Origin: Paragorgia papillata
Taxonomy: Eukaryota > Cnidaria > Anthozoa > Scleralcyonacea > Coralliidae
NCBI GenBank assembly: GCA_035771165.1
Contig: JAWNZC010000406.1
Coordinates: 3,016,001-3,080,000, forward strand
Direction: 5' to 3'
DNA: 64,000 bases
Part shown: positions 23,401 to 33,528 of the stretch, piece after piece
Numbering within the stretch: the stretch's first letter is position 1
How the letters are laid out: every line of letters starts with the position of its first letter
Translations under genes and position numbers: made by a program
Notes under the pieces: model-generated
What the model was told of the DNA's origin: nothing
Seen by the model: only the letters and a program-made list of their open reading frames with translations
Database searches by the model: none

Positions 23401-24536
23401 ATGCCCTACGCCTGTGGTATTTGCGGAAGAACTATTCTAAACCCTTTAATTTACCGCGCCATTTGGAAGATGTCCACGGAGAAAGTCACTCAAGAAAAGC
23501 AACTCCTATCGACAATGGATCAACAGTTATGCAGCATCCTTTTACGTGCATTGTAGCCAGATGTACCCAGAGTGGTAAAACTGTATGGGTGAAAACGCTT
23601 CTGGAAAACACCAAAACTACGATTAATCCTCCTCCCGAACGTATCATTTGGTGCTATGGACAGTGGTAGCCCATGTATCTTGAGATGATCAAAGCAATAC
23701 CAGGCATCGATTTCTACGACGGTATACCTTCCGACATTGACTCTGATAATTTTCTTGAAGTCTCTCAACGTAACCTGATCGTCCTCGATGATCTTATGGC
23801 TCAATCAGGGGGAGATAAACGTATTGCTAGTCTATTTACTAAAGGTAGTCATCACCGGAATTTGTCTTTCATCTATATTGTTCAAAATATTTTCCATCAA
23901 GGCAAAGAAACCAGAAACATTAGCCTCAACGCACACTATATCTTACTCTTCAAGTCTCCGACGGATAAACAGCAAATTTCTCTCTTGGCTCGACAGGTGA
24001 ACCCGTGTCATGTTCAGGAATTTATGAAGAGCTACGAGAAAGCAACAACCCGCCCTCATGGTTATCTTATGCTAGATGTAAAGCCTACAACGGATGACGA
24101 TCATCGTCTCAAGACCAATGTTCTACCTGGAGAAAGTAACTCCACCCTGCAGCAGCAACTTGGTAGTTTCATACAAAAGCAATCTTATCATCGACCTCCG
24201 ATCGTTAATGCCATGTACAATACAGAACAAAAAATGCAAGATAATGTACAAGCGCCACAGTTAACAACAGAAGAAAAGAGCATACTCTACTCCAATCAGC
24301 TCGGACGTTTTCTAACGTTTCAAAATCAACTGCAGAATCAGCTTCAACCTCTAACTAATCTTGAAACTCAGCCTCGGAAAAATACACCAAATTTGACACC
24401 GGAGATAAAGCAAGAAACTGACGATCTTCCGTGGGGTTTCCCTGCTACACCTAAAACCTATTTCCTAATACCGCCTCCTACCGTTGAACAACCGAAAGTT
24501 TGGGCGACCCAACAGAGAAAGACTTGGCAAAGATGA
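23401..24536 (+). pseudogene. Polinton C2H2 zinc finger plus packaging ATPase, relic copy
   Basis: A zinc finger (CGIC at 23413, then after a frameshift NLPRHLEDVH) precedes an A32/FtsK-type genome-packaging ATPase. Walker A is CTQSGKT (about 23570) and Walker B NLIVLDDLM (about 23775), followed by FIYIVQNIFH. A TAG at 23667-23669 interrupts the frame between the two Walker motifs. After the ATPase the frame continues through Gln-rich sequence to 24536, partly resembling the 239-residue protein of the second Polinton (EKS..YSNQLGRFLTFQNQL against EKV..YDQSLQRYLNYYDKR). In the second Polinton finger and ATPase are separate ORFs; here the spacing suggests one fused gene. Confidence 0.7.
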
Positions 24537-24706
24537 CTCCGGATGAAAGAGAAGACTATCAACATCATCTATTGATGACTAGATCAAAATATTTACCCAT
24601 GACAAAAGAAGATGTGTCCCAATTATCATCAGAAGACAAGAAAGATTATCATGCTACTTTTAAAATAAAAACACCTAAATATAATCTAAGAAGCAGACCT
24701 TACTAG
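24500..24706 (+). pseudogene. C-terminal remnant of a relic Polinton protein
   Basis: This frame overlaps the ATPase-linked ORF and carries AKMTPDEREDYQHHLL and a basic end KYNLRSRPY before TAG; the same peptide is on the left arm (21209-21454). A one-base shift near 24500 separates it from the upstream frame. A polyadenylation signal AATAAA follows at about 24777. Function unknown. Confidence 0.5.
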
Positions 24707-24874
24707 ATGCTCGGTGTAAACTATTTATATGTAACCGTGATTTGTTTTGATATGTGTAAGTTTAAACCAAAGCCTAAATAAATATTTATAAACTGAATGC
24801 TTTGAATTCTGTCTTATGAGGCGACGCGACGCTGTACACCAATGCTAATAACCTTCTCAGCTAGACTTGCCTAA

Positions 24875-25045
24875 AGCCTGGTTTCCATATAGCCGTAAGA
24901 GCCGGCGGCATGGCTGCGGCAAGGGGCGATGGTCCAATCATAGACAGTGTTGAATTAGCTAGCAATAAAAAGCTGTATGCGATTGGACCATTGCCCCTTG
25001 CCGCAGCCATGCCGCCAGCTCTCACGGCTATATGGAAACCAGGCT
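24875..25045. mobile_element. Harbinger-like MITE in the relic's right arm
   Basis: The ends AGCCTGGTTTCC are inverted complements, and the arms continue with CATATAGCCGT and GGCGGCATGGCTGCGGCAAG. TAA flanks both sides (24872-24874, 25046-25048). The 171-bp element has no ORF of its own; the reading frames across it are palindrome by-products. Confidence 0.85.
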
Positions 25046-25194
25046 TAACTGTACGCATGCTCTGTATGTCTACGTGTCGCACAACTGTCGACTGTCAGTA
25101 GCGTAAAGTGTATAAATGAAAAGGTAATTACTATTATTACTTATAAGCAAGTCGAGTGCCTTTTGATAATGACGTAATTCAAAACGTCGGGAAT

Positions 25195-25755
25195 CATAGG
25201 CGGCGGAAGATAGGTTTGGTAGGGGGACTGAGCTTCGAGCGCCGAAGGGGCGAGAAACCTCTTGGGGGCTCTGGGAGCATGCCCCCCGGAAAATTTTGAA
25301 ATCTAGAGTCTCTGAAATGGCATTTCCTGCGTTTTGGGGGAAGATTTTACAGAATCCTAAACAGTTATAAAACCTTTACCGCCCACAACAATTTTTTCAT
25401 TATTCTTCATTTTTTTCGGCCTTACTTTATTCTTGGCATTTCGATATGGCTCATTCATAATACTTCTGGTCAGCAGTCATCAAATGCTAATAAGTGGAGT
25501 ACTTCATGAAATGAGTTTTGAGCTATCACGCGGCACGATTTTTCTTACGATTTTCACCAGGATTGTCACCCTGCAGTGATATGGAATTTTCAAAATGCTG
25601 TATATCTAAGATGTATAAATATTCAACGTATAATCACCCTTAGCTTCGGCGCAAAGGCAGGGGGCTCAGCCCCTCCTTTTTTCCACTTTTACAAAGTCGG
25701 GGGGGGCGGGGGCTTTAGCCCCCCAGCCCCCCCCCCCCCCGTTCCGCCGCCTATG
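25195..25755. mobile_element. Non-autonomous hAT-like element in the relic's right TIR
   Basis: Perfect 14-bp inverted ends (CATAGGCGGCGGAA) are flanked by the 8-bp duplication TCGGGAAT (25187-25194, 25756-25763). It splits the Polinton TIR, whose outer part resumes with TAGTCGGAGAGC. Internal blocks (GCATGCCCCCCGGAAAATTT, AATGGCATTTCCTG) are shared with elements at 26776 and 34487, so these three form one family. Confidence 0.9.
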
Positions 25756-26204
25756 TCGGGAATTAGTCGGAGAGCTATCAAGGGGAGTTAGGATTACTAC
25801 GTCCCAAAGGAGCCTGAGAAATAATGACGTAAGCATAAAACCATTATTTATGCATTATTTAGCGTAAGCATAAATAATGAGATTAGGGTTAGAAGTTCCT
25901 AAAGGAGCCTGAGGAGGATATTGTCAAAGCTCATCCGCTCATTCGACCGATATTAGCCATTTTTTGAACAATTGGAAAAGCTCCAAAAAATTACTTAAGA
26001 CGCAGTCTAACTTGCTTAAGACGAAATTTTGATATAATATAAGTTTTAGTGATGATTAGTACGTAAAATTAATTTTATTATGTAAGACATTTGCTTTCTA
26101 CTGAAAAGGAGGGATGTAATGTAGTTAGTAGCTTGACATTCCTTATATGGAATATACCTATATAAATTAGGACTATATAAGTAAGAGGAATATTTAATAA
26201 AGTT

Positions 26205-26513
26205 CAGCGCCGGATTAACCTTAGGGCCGGTCACAAAATGAGAGCCATCCCCCGATCCCCGGAGTACGGTGAACTGAAAGCGTAGGTTGATCGGATCATC
26301 GGAGGTTCGTACTTAGGCTGCCTCAGGCGCCACTTCCCTCCCGCTTTCAAACAGAAGGGGGCCCGTGGCTAAGATAGCGTGTGATTTTCTCAGGCTAGTT
26401 CGGACTTTCAAAGAGAAACTGCATAATTTTTTTATTCACTCATTTTTTTGGGCCGGTAAGAATCTGGGGCCGGGGGCATTTTCCCCCTTTGCTCCATAGG
26501 CAATCCGCCACTG
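26205..26513. mobile_element. Non-autonomous hAT-like element
   Basis: It begins CAGCGCCGGATTAACC and ends AATCCGCCACTG, with a perfect 8-bp target duplication ATAAAGTT (26197-26204, 26514-26521). It is 309 bp with no transposase. The minus-strand ORF across its right end is incidental. Confidence 0.85.
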
Positions 26514-26639
26514 ATAAAGTTAGTTCTATAGCGAGCACGGTGTGTCTCGTACGTTAATACATCTGGCATCAAACTCAACAGTTTGACAGAGAGAGTAGAC
26601 GAAATTGCCGGCGCGATAGTTATAGTTATCAATACAACG

Positions 26640-27400
26640 TTAAACTCATTGGAATACCAGAGTTAAATGAATCAGCACAGGAAACTTCTACTCTTTGTAT
26701 TAAATTATTTCAAGGAATGGGCGTGGATGTTACTTTACAAGACCTAGATATTCCCCACCGCGTCCTATCTAGAAACAGGGACGTAGCCCGGATTTTGAAA
26801 GGGGGGAGCCGAAATCAAAATGAATTGTTAGGGGGTCAGGGGGCATGCCCCCTCGGGAAATTTTGAAATCGAGAGTCGCTGAAATGCCATTTCCTGGCTT
26901 TTTGAGGAAGATTTTACAGACTCTAAAGCTTAAAAAACGTCATATAAATACTAACGTCACATAGATACTCAAAATGCATGTATTCAGTAGATTGAATATA
27001 CTGTTTACAGTTTATTTCCTGACACAATGGCATATTGCATCAGTTTTGTAGTTACATGTCTGTTGTTTTATATCAAAAGGGGGGAGCCGCGGCTCCCCCC
27101 CTGGCTACGTCCCTGTCTAGAAATCCGGCCCACCACAAGCCCATTATTTGTACGTTTACGAGGAGGTACATCAAATTGCAAGTCATTAACCACCGACAAC
27201 ATGCTAATAAAGTTGACCCGGCTTCTCTTGGTTTACAAAATGACTCTTTACTATCAGACGCCAGAATCTATGATCACCTAAACCCTAAATTACAGAAACT
27301 CTTAACCGATGCAAAGAGATTTCAAGAACATCATGCCTACAGTTTCTGCTGGTGAAAAATTCTACAATCTTCCTACGAAAATCTGAAGATTCACGCCCAA
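26640..27400 (+). pseudogene. LINE ORF1-like fragment, interrupted by a hAT element
   Basis: On both sides of the 26776-27115 insertion a coding remnant reads through: KLIGIPELNESAQE and DLDIPHRVL to the left, HHKPIICTFTRRY and a basic RRQHANK-like stretch to the right, ending in AKRFQEHHAYSFCW. The order (GIP-E, H-R, P-I-I-F) resembles the RNA-binding ORF1 protein of L1-like elements. It is incomplete at both ends with no reverse transcriptase downstream. The family call is by pattern only. Confidence 0.45.
26776..27115. mobile_element. Non-autonomous hAT-like element
   Basis: The inverted ends are CAGGGACGTAGCC and GGCTACGTCCCTG, with a perfect 8-bp duplication TCTAGAAA (26768-26775, 27116-27123). 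Internal GGGGGCATGCCCCC and GCCATTTCCTG match the elements at 25195 and 34487. It disrupts the ORF1-like fragment. Confidence 0.9.
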
Positions 27401-27639
27401 AGTCGGAAGGTTTTGTCGCAAGTAAGGATCAAACAGTGGGAGAGGAAAGGAAACATGAAAAAACGGGTCATTTGCAGGTCCCCGGTCGACAAACCAGCCT
27501 GTGTGTGGACGAGGAAATTAAGCGTGCAACGGTTGAACGTATCCCGAAAGCAACACGGAAAGTAAACGATTGGTGTCTTGAAGTTTGGAAAAGTGTATGG
27601 GTTTACTGTGCTATGTATTGTGTAGGGATGCCGGTTTGA
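27352..27639 (+). CDS. Uncertain exon-like ORF before the recombinase exon
   Basis: Ninety-five codons with a C-terminal stretch IPKATRKVNDWCLEVWKS that loosely resembles the N-terminal motif seen in the DUF3504-type recombinases of this window (NTTWAVHEWKDW). It may be a small 5' remnant of such a gene or of the LINE fragment upstream. Weak support. Confidence 0.25.
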   Translation: MKNSTIFLRKSEDSRPKSEGFVASKDQTVGEERKHEKTGHLQVPGRQTSLCVDEEIKRATVERIPKATRKVNDWCLEVWKSVWVYCAMYCVGMPV

Positions 27640-27699
27640 AACATAACATCTTGGTCTAATTTGGTATGGCTTCGCTAACTTAGTTCATCTACTTGCAGG

Positions 27700-28065
27700 T
27701 TGTGCGTTCAAGTAAATCCTGGGAAGAAACACCTGCAAGTATTCAACAAAATTTGGAGCCATATACTTAAATCGCGTGCAGATTCCACAATCAAGCAATA
27801 CTTGCGTGTATTTCGAAATTTTTTTGCGTGGTGCATGGATAACCATGTTCCTTTACGCTTTCCTTTTCATGTTTCCGTTGTTTCACTTTATTTGTTTTCG
27901 CTATCACAGACATCCAACTCTAGCTCTTCTGTGAATGTGGCTAGTGCTGCCCTAAAATGGTTTCACTCATTTGTCCCCTATCAGGGTCCCAATCCTCTCG
28001 ATAACGCTTTCTGTAAGAACATCATAGAATCTGTCAAACGAAGCAAATCCAAAGCAATTATATAG
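27700..28065 (+). pseudogene. Tyrosine recombinase core-binding domain exon
   Basis: About 115 codons after a good acceptor (TACTTGCAG, near 27698) read KSRADSTIKQYLRVFRNFFA, then HVSVVSLYLFSL and a helical ALKWFHSFVP block. This is the SAM-like N-terminal fold that grips DNA in XerD/DIRS/Crypton-type tyrosine recombinases. The catalytic domain (R, HxxR, Y) is not found downstream, so this is a solitary exon or a relic. A TAG follows AIIY-like codons at 28063. Confidence 0.55.
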
Positions 28066-28569
28066 AAAGAAAAAGCCGTGGTCTTATACAAAAGAAATAG
28101 GTTTTTCCACTTTTTCAAATATCTGCTAAATCAATTCTCTATATATGTTTCTTTATATATTGCAAATTTTGATTTTTCGTATTTACGCTGCAAAGTGTCA
28201 AAATCTAAAAAAAAAAAAACTTTTCGACGAAATTTGCATTTCAAGGTGGTTTGGGTCTTAAAAATTTAATTTATAAAACAGAACACTAAAAACGTACATA
28301 TTTCGTTGAAAACTCTGTGAACTCGCTTTCTCAAAAACACAAATTACATGTTATAAACTCGGGTAATCATTAATATTTCTCACGCTCTTGTCTCGTTTTA
28401 ACAAGACTGAAGCAATGTGGCAGTTAAACAGGTTACATGTTTTGATGATTTTCTGGCAACAAGAATATTCTCCACATTTCGCGGTTTAGTTTGATATAAG
28501 ATTTGGGTCGGGTACTTCTTCAGACAACGAGATATTTGAAGAAACGGGAATTGTTTACACTGCAATGAG

Positions 28570-28890
28570 ATGAACTGTTATGAAATTGACAATCAAAATC
28601 AATATATATCACTGACAATGTATAATGCACTGTTGTTGCCCCATTTCAACTACTGTTCTGCTGTTTGGCACGATGGTAAAAACTCTAATATTGATAAACT
28701 ATTCAAATTACAAAAACGAGCAGCTAGGATTATTACCGGTTCAACATATGAAATACGCTCAGCTGAAATCTTTAACAACTTAAAGTGGTCTCCATGCATC
28801 TCAAATAGTTTGAATCAATGTGAAACGATAATGATGTACAAAATACTAAATGGTATAGCACCAAACTATTTGACCCAACTGTTTAACGTA
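28570..28890 (+). pseudogene. LINE reverse transcriptase C-terminal fragment 1
   Basis: The frame contains MYNALLLPHFNYCSAVWHD, KLQKRAARIITGSTYE and MMYKILNGIAPNYL, the region after the RT palm in CR1/L2 LINEs. The catalytic part is missing. It is cut at about 28890, where a second LINE fragment begins in the same orientation. Confidence 0.7.
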
Positions 28891-28891
28891 T

Positions 28892-29725
28892 GTGAACTTT
28901 CATTTTTTTGCTGATGATGGACAACTTTATATTTCATTTAAAACTAAAGATCTCGGTGAACTCAATTTATCTAAAATCCGTATGGAGGAATGTATTCATG
29001 ATATGAGATCCTGGATGATGTTGAATAAACTCAAACTTAATAGTGATAAAACAGAACTTATACTAATTAATTCACGGTACCATCCATCGCCGCCTCTAAA
29101 TTGTATTTTCGTTGGAGAAGAAAAAATTGTACCTACTACATCGGTTAGGAACCTAGGAGTTATTTTTGATGAACATGTTAGACTTGAAGAACACATTGGT
29201 AGTATCTGCAAGTCTGCTTATTTTCACATTAGAAATATCTCGAAAATCAAGAAGTATTTATCCAGGAATTGTTTGGAAATAATCATTCATGCTTTTATTT
29301 TTTCAAAACTTGATTATTGTAATTCCTTATTAATTGGTACTCCTAAATGTATTCTTCAAAAGCTACAACGTGTCCAGAACACTGCAGCTCGCCTACTTAC
29401 AAATACAAAGCTATCAGCCCATATTACTCCTGTTCTTATTAACTTGCATTGGCTACCTGTTTAGTATCGTATCCAATTCAAAATTCTATTACTGGTTTAT
29501 AAAGCTCTTCATGACCTTTCACCAACATATTTGAAGGAACTTGTATCTTACTATTCTTCACAACGCAGGCTTCGATCGACGACTCAAGAACTTCTTCGAA
29601 TTCCAAAATCAAGATTAAAAACATATGGAGATAGATCCTTCCGTATTTCGTCATTGGCTGCGAGCTTCGCAGACCTCGCAAAACCGAAAAACCAAACATA
29701 TCCTAGGCGATACATATCTCAATAA
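28892..29725 (+). pseudogene. LINE reverse transcriptase fragment 2, FADD onward
   Basis: It starts within the palm (FFADDGQLY), then NKLKLNSDKTELIL, TSVRNLGVIFD and FSKLDYCNSLL, typical of CR1/L2-like elements. An in-frame TAG at 29462-29464 breaks LHWLPV from the following RIQFKILLLVYKALHDLSP-type sequence, which continues to TAA at 29723. It is 5'-truncated, as most LINE copies are, and nested in fragment 1. Confidence 0.75.
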
Positions 29726-30164
29726 TATGCCAGTCTAATTTTTTTTTTAAATGTTTTGTCCTAGCTAGACTAAAGTTCGGGTCTTCGTCAGTTCCTTGAT
29801 GCGACCTCCACCACATAAACAACAACACCAAATATCCGACGTTGCTCTACTTCTCGGTTCTTTGAAAAGTCATTGGCAGATCGACTATTACTCGGACTTT
29901 ACATGATGTATCTTAGGTCAGCCGCAACATTGAAATGGACGTAGAACTACGTCTTGGCGCCATTACAACGTCTCTCGCTTTTAAGGCGCTCCATGCAGTC
30001 CCGTGTGATATAACAATCGCGCGGCAATGCATTTTACTCTGAGTGCTTTCTTGTTCTAAATGGCATTTCAACCCTTTTACTGCTACTGTAAGGCCTGTGA
30101 TACGAACCAAGAACATAACATTTTTATCTAAACTTTAAAGCTGTTTTTCTCAATTTGCCAAATT
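29726..30164. other. Non-coding, nothing recognised
   Basis: This is the 3' flank of the LINE fragment. A T-run near 29740 may be its 3' end. No gene is seen. Confidence 0.4.
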
Positions 30165-31832
30165 GGCCCGATCCTAGTACAGTTCCAGACCCACTTTCCC
30201 CCCGCGGAGAAAAGAGGGTCCAGTCTTTTTTGCATGCGTATGCGTCAGCTATGTCCAATCAACGGTCACCACCATGTTTTTCAGGAGGTCGCCAGGTTGC
30301 TAAGCTCTGTTTACGAACTCGATTTCCTAAATTTAGGAGTGATCGAAAATGGTTTGTTACTTGAAACGCGGTCGATGTTCGTGCCCTCGTAGATGAAAGA
30401 TTTTGATCAGTTTTCGGTTCCACGTTTAAGAATAGATTAAAATACGCCATGGAATTATGCAAATAAAATTTTGTGACAAATTTTGAGCAACTACAGGAGA
30501 TATCATCAGACACAGGTAAAGAATAAAGATATATCTTCTTTCATTTGACAACTGGTTTCAGAAAATCCCTGAGTATTTTCAGCTATTCTGGTTTGCGAAT
30601 TGCGAAAAGGCCCGTAAAGCGGTATTTTAATTTGATAAATATTGTTAATTTGTTATGTTGATCCAAAGTATTTGCTTTTGTGATATAATTATAAACGTTA
30701 AATTGGGTTTTTCTTTAAAGTGGTTTAGGAAAGTCAATAAATACCATTAGCTGCATTCAAGTGAAATTCGACCCAAACTTTGTCTGACGTTGGGGGCCCG
30801 CCAACTTATATTACCTTCCCCCGGGGCCCATCCTGTCTCTCGGCGGCCCTGAATCATATTATATAAAATACAAAGGACAAGGTGTTTCATGTTTAATGTT
30901 TTGGGACTTGTAAGTGTTGTCGAAGTAGCTTAATTATCTATATTTTTTTTATAAATGATAACAATATATTCTTGAAATTATGTCGATAAAATAGTAATGT
31001 TTCACTTTTGCTCGGTTTCGAACGAGACTAAAACCTATATTTTGTCATCTAAACTCTATGCAGTTCACCGTCTATAACCGCTTTTTATGTAATAAATTGT
31101 ACTATTATAAAATGTGAGTATCGAGAGTCGGTATTTCTCTCTTTGTACACACTGCGCGGTCACTGCTTCCTGCAAAGTACGCAAGAGTCTCAAACATATA
31201 CCTTCATTTACTCGTATTCAGTTCCGATCATTAGTGTTGTGATCACAAATTGACAATTTTTTCCATCACTTTAAATGAATCTTCATGAATGCGTGTAATT
31301 TGATCTGTCTGCGTTGACTTCATTCGGCGCAAGTCAAACGTGTAATATGTTTAAAAACACCGTGTAAATCTTTACAGTTATGAAAGAGGTATATATCAGC
31401 GTTTCCTAGACAGGTTCACAATTTAGCCGACTGAAGGCCCTGCAGAAACGACGTCTTACCAGAACCGAAACCGGAGCAATAAAACCTGATCAGATTACAC
31501 ACCTTTAGACAGCCGTTGCAAGTCATCTATTGTCATCTTATAATATCTCCGGATCCTGATTTCGCAAGACAGTTTGGGTTTATCTTTCCTAATCTCGAAA
31601 AACAGCAAAGCAGCTGGTGTATAATCGCCATAATTTACAAATACGACATTCCCCCGTCGAACGCCACATCGCCTATTGCATGCTTTGTTTACAATTTAGT
31701 AAATGCCTGGACGGACAGTCGCCAAGGGTTTCCCCAGCGGCGTGAACGCATTGATTCATTTGATTGGACATAGATGGCGCATGCGCATGCAAAAAAGACT
31801 GGACCCGGTCTGTAACTGGACTAGCCCGATCC
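30165..31832. mobile_element. 1.7 kb element with imperfect TIRs of about 100 bp
   Basis: The left end (CTAGTACAGTTCCAGACC, then GGGTCCAGTCTTTTTTGCAT and TATGTCCAATCAA) recurs inverted at the right end (31745-31832). A small insertion separates the two halves of the left arm. Inside there is a GC-rich scar at about 30790-30852 ending CGGCGGCCCTG, possibly a hAT end. No ORF with a transposase signature is seen. The superfamily is undetermined. Confidence 0.6.
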
Positions 31833-31889
31833 CTGATATTTCATGCTTAAGGAAAATTACCTTTCGTATATAAGCCCATTGTTTGTTTG

Positions 31890-32045
31890 TTTACACTCTT
31901 TACGTTTCTCTCTGACGAAGGGCCTTCACTCGAAACGTTAGATTCCTACGTTCTCTGTTTCGGCAGTATATCTAACCTAAGTTACTATATTTCGATTGTT
32001 GTTTCTACACTGCCTACGCAGCACGCTACTTTTATATTACTATTT
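31890..32045 (+). repeat. Third copy of the CTTCACTCGAAACGTTAG repeat
   Basis: GAAGGGCCTTCACTCGAAAC, CGTTCTCTGTTTCGGCAGTA and CTGCCTACGCAGCACGCTAC also occur in the GON introns at about 11905-11980 (inverted), 12400-12450 and 46125-46180. This copy is in one piece, with no MITE inserted, and helps define the ancestral repeat. Confidence 0.65.
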
Positions 32046-32051
32046 GGATTA

Positions 32052-32052
32052 T

Positions 32053-32122
<70 letters not shown>
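32052..32122. repeat. (CA)n(TA)n microsatellite
   Basis: A short CA run followed by about 28 TA dinucleotides. Similar TA runs lie at 39180-39223 and 47163-47223. Confidence 0.95.
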
Positions 32123-32127
<5 letters not shown>

Positions 32128-32815
32128 ATAAAGTATAGTTTTACCTTAAAGTCTTCGCTACCAGAGGTTTCACCCTATATATATATATATAATTGCACGT
32201 TCTCCATTATCCTAACCGTCCCTTTCTGTCTCTCTTGCTGACCAGAACACCGGACCCGCAGTTGGACGAATATCTATGTGAAATCCCTTTTTGGAGGGAA
32301 CTTAAAGCAGTGCGTTACGAGTAAGCACACCGTTATAATTATCTGTTACTCTAAATATCAATGCGTTAAAGTCGCCTTAGAAAAAATAGTCAAGCATGCC
32401 AAGTCAAAAATTAACGCGCTGGGATTTATTTTTTTTTTGTATAGATTTCTCAAATCTGTGGGATACACAGACTGACTACACAGTTAATTTTTCTAGGTAA
32501 GTAAAACATCATGTATCCAAAAGCACCATTATGACCTGTATTTACTGCATGTCCAATTTACTTTTGTCTCGTTTCAGATTTTTCCATGTATTTACTTGTG
32601 TTTTGTATACCGTTTTTTATTTTTCAATATATTGTTTTAACAAATTTTCCATGTCTCCAATATTCTCAGCCTTCATTGCATGGGGATGGGACTATATACC
32701 ATTAAAACATAATAAACAAAGGCATATATAGTGCTGAAAGAATTTTATTTCAACAATTTAGTTAGGAATAATATAACATGATCACGAAAAATCGTTTATC
32801 GATAATTACAGGAAC
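32123..32815. other. AT-rich non-coding stretch
   Basis: No gene recognised. A second short TA run is at 32178-32191. Confidence 0.4.
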
Positions 32816-33300
32816 AAATATTATACAAGGTTAAGAGTTTCTCGTTTAAGACGTTGTCTCTGTTTCGAACAAAACAATATGCGCCAGTCTTGACATGTAT
32901 ACTTCAATAGCTCCAGTCCATTAACTTGTGGTTTCATGTCATGTAAAGAGTTCATAAACGTTTCGACAATTTTCGCTTCAGAAACAAGCAAATTCGTTCG
33001 TCTGATTCCATCATTAAACAGTCGTGTTGCCTCTGTGAAGGATGGTCGATACGGCAGCCATTACAATTCTTCAATACCAAGCATGATATGTTTGAAGCAA
33101 CTTCGTCGGCATAACATTTTAATAGTTTGTCTTCAATCACCTTCTGTCGATGACTTTAAAATCTTTCCTCCTCACCAATGTCAGGTGGGCATAGACAGTT
33201 TGTACACGTTTGTTTGGGAAGCCATTGTTTGTAATAATGTCAAAACGCGTCTTGTCTACCAGGTTAACCAAGTCAAAATGAGCAATGTATAAAAGTAAAC
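32816..33300 (-). pseudogene. Fragment of an unrecognised transposon-like ORF
   Basis: On the minus strand one frame holds CNGCRIDHPSQRQHDCLM, a Cys/His cluster that looks zinc-binding; a second frame continues with helical sequence ending KQRQRLKRETLNLV before a stop. A frameshift joins the two. I cannot name the family. It is short and truncated. Confidence 0.3.
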
Positions 33301-33528
33301 TAGTATAGTTAAATTCTTAAAAGCTTTCCGTACGTACAACAAAGTTCACCTTTGGCTTTGACGGGCTTTTTCCGGTCAAGATAAAACTGATTACGTTTTT
33401 TCAATTGAACCAATTCCAAACCTGTTTTCACTTATGACATGTTTCCGGTTCACATGCGCGCGCACAGGACTCACGCGGCCAGCCCTGGTAACTAAAAACT
33501 AGGGGTAAGAGGTCCGGAAAAAAGGGTG

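Larger units (their letters stand above)
18299..25944. mobile_element. Degenerate Polinton (Maverick) relic
   Basis: It is flanked by GGCCGA (18293-18298) and GACCGA (25945-25950), a near-perfect 6-bp target duplication within one tandem-repeat unit; Polintons make 6-bp duplications. Long inverted arms are homologous to each other: 18310-18470 with 25045-25195, 19825-19883 with 24806-24870, and 21110-21585 with 24352-24800. The left TIR of the better preserved Polinton at 54150 shares the CGTCGCGTC block and the TATACACTTTAC block. The core keeps a zinc-finger/ATPase remnant and a minisatellite. Two foldback elements, a MITE and a hAT-like element are inserted in the arms. Confidence 0.75.
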
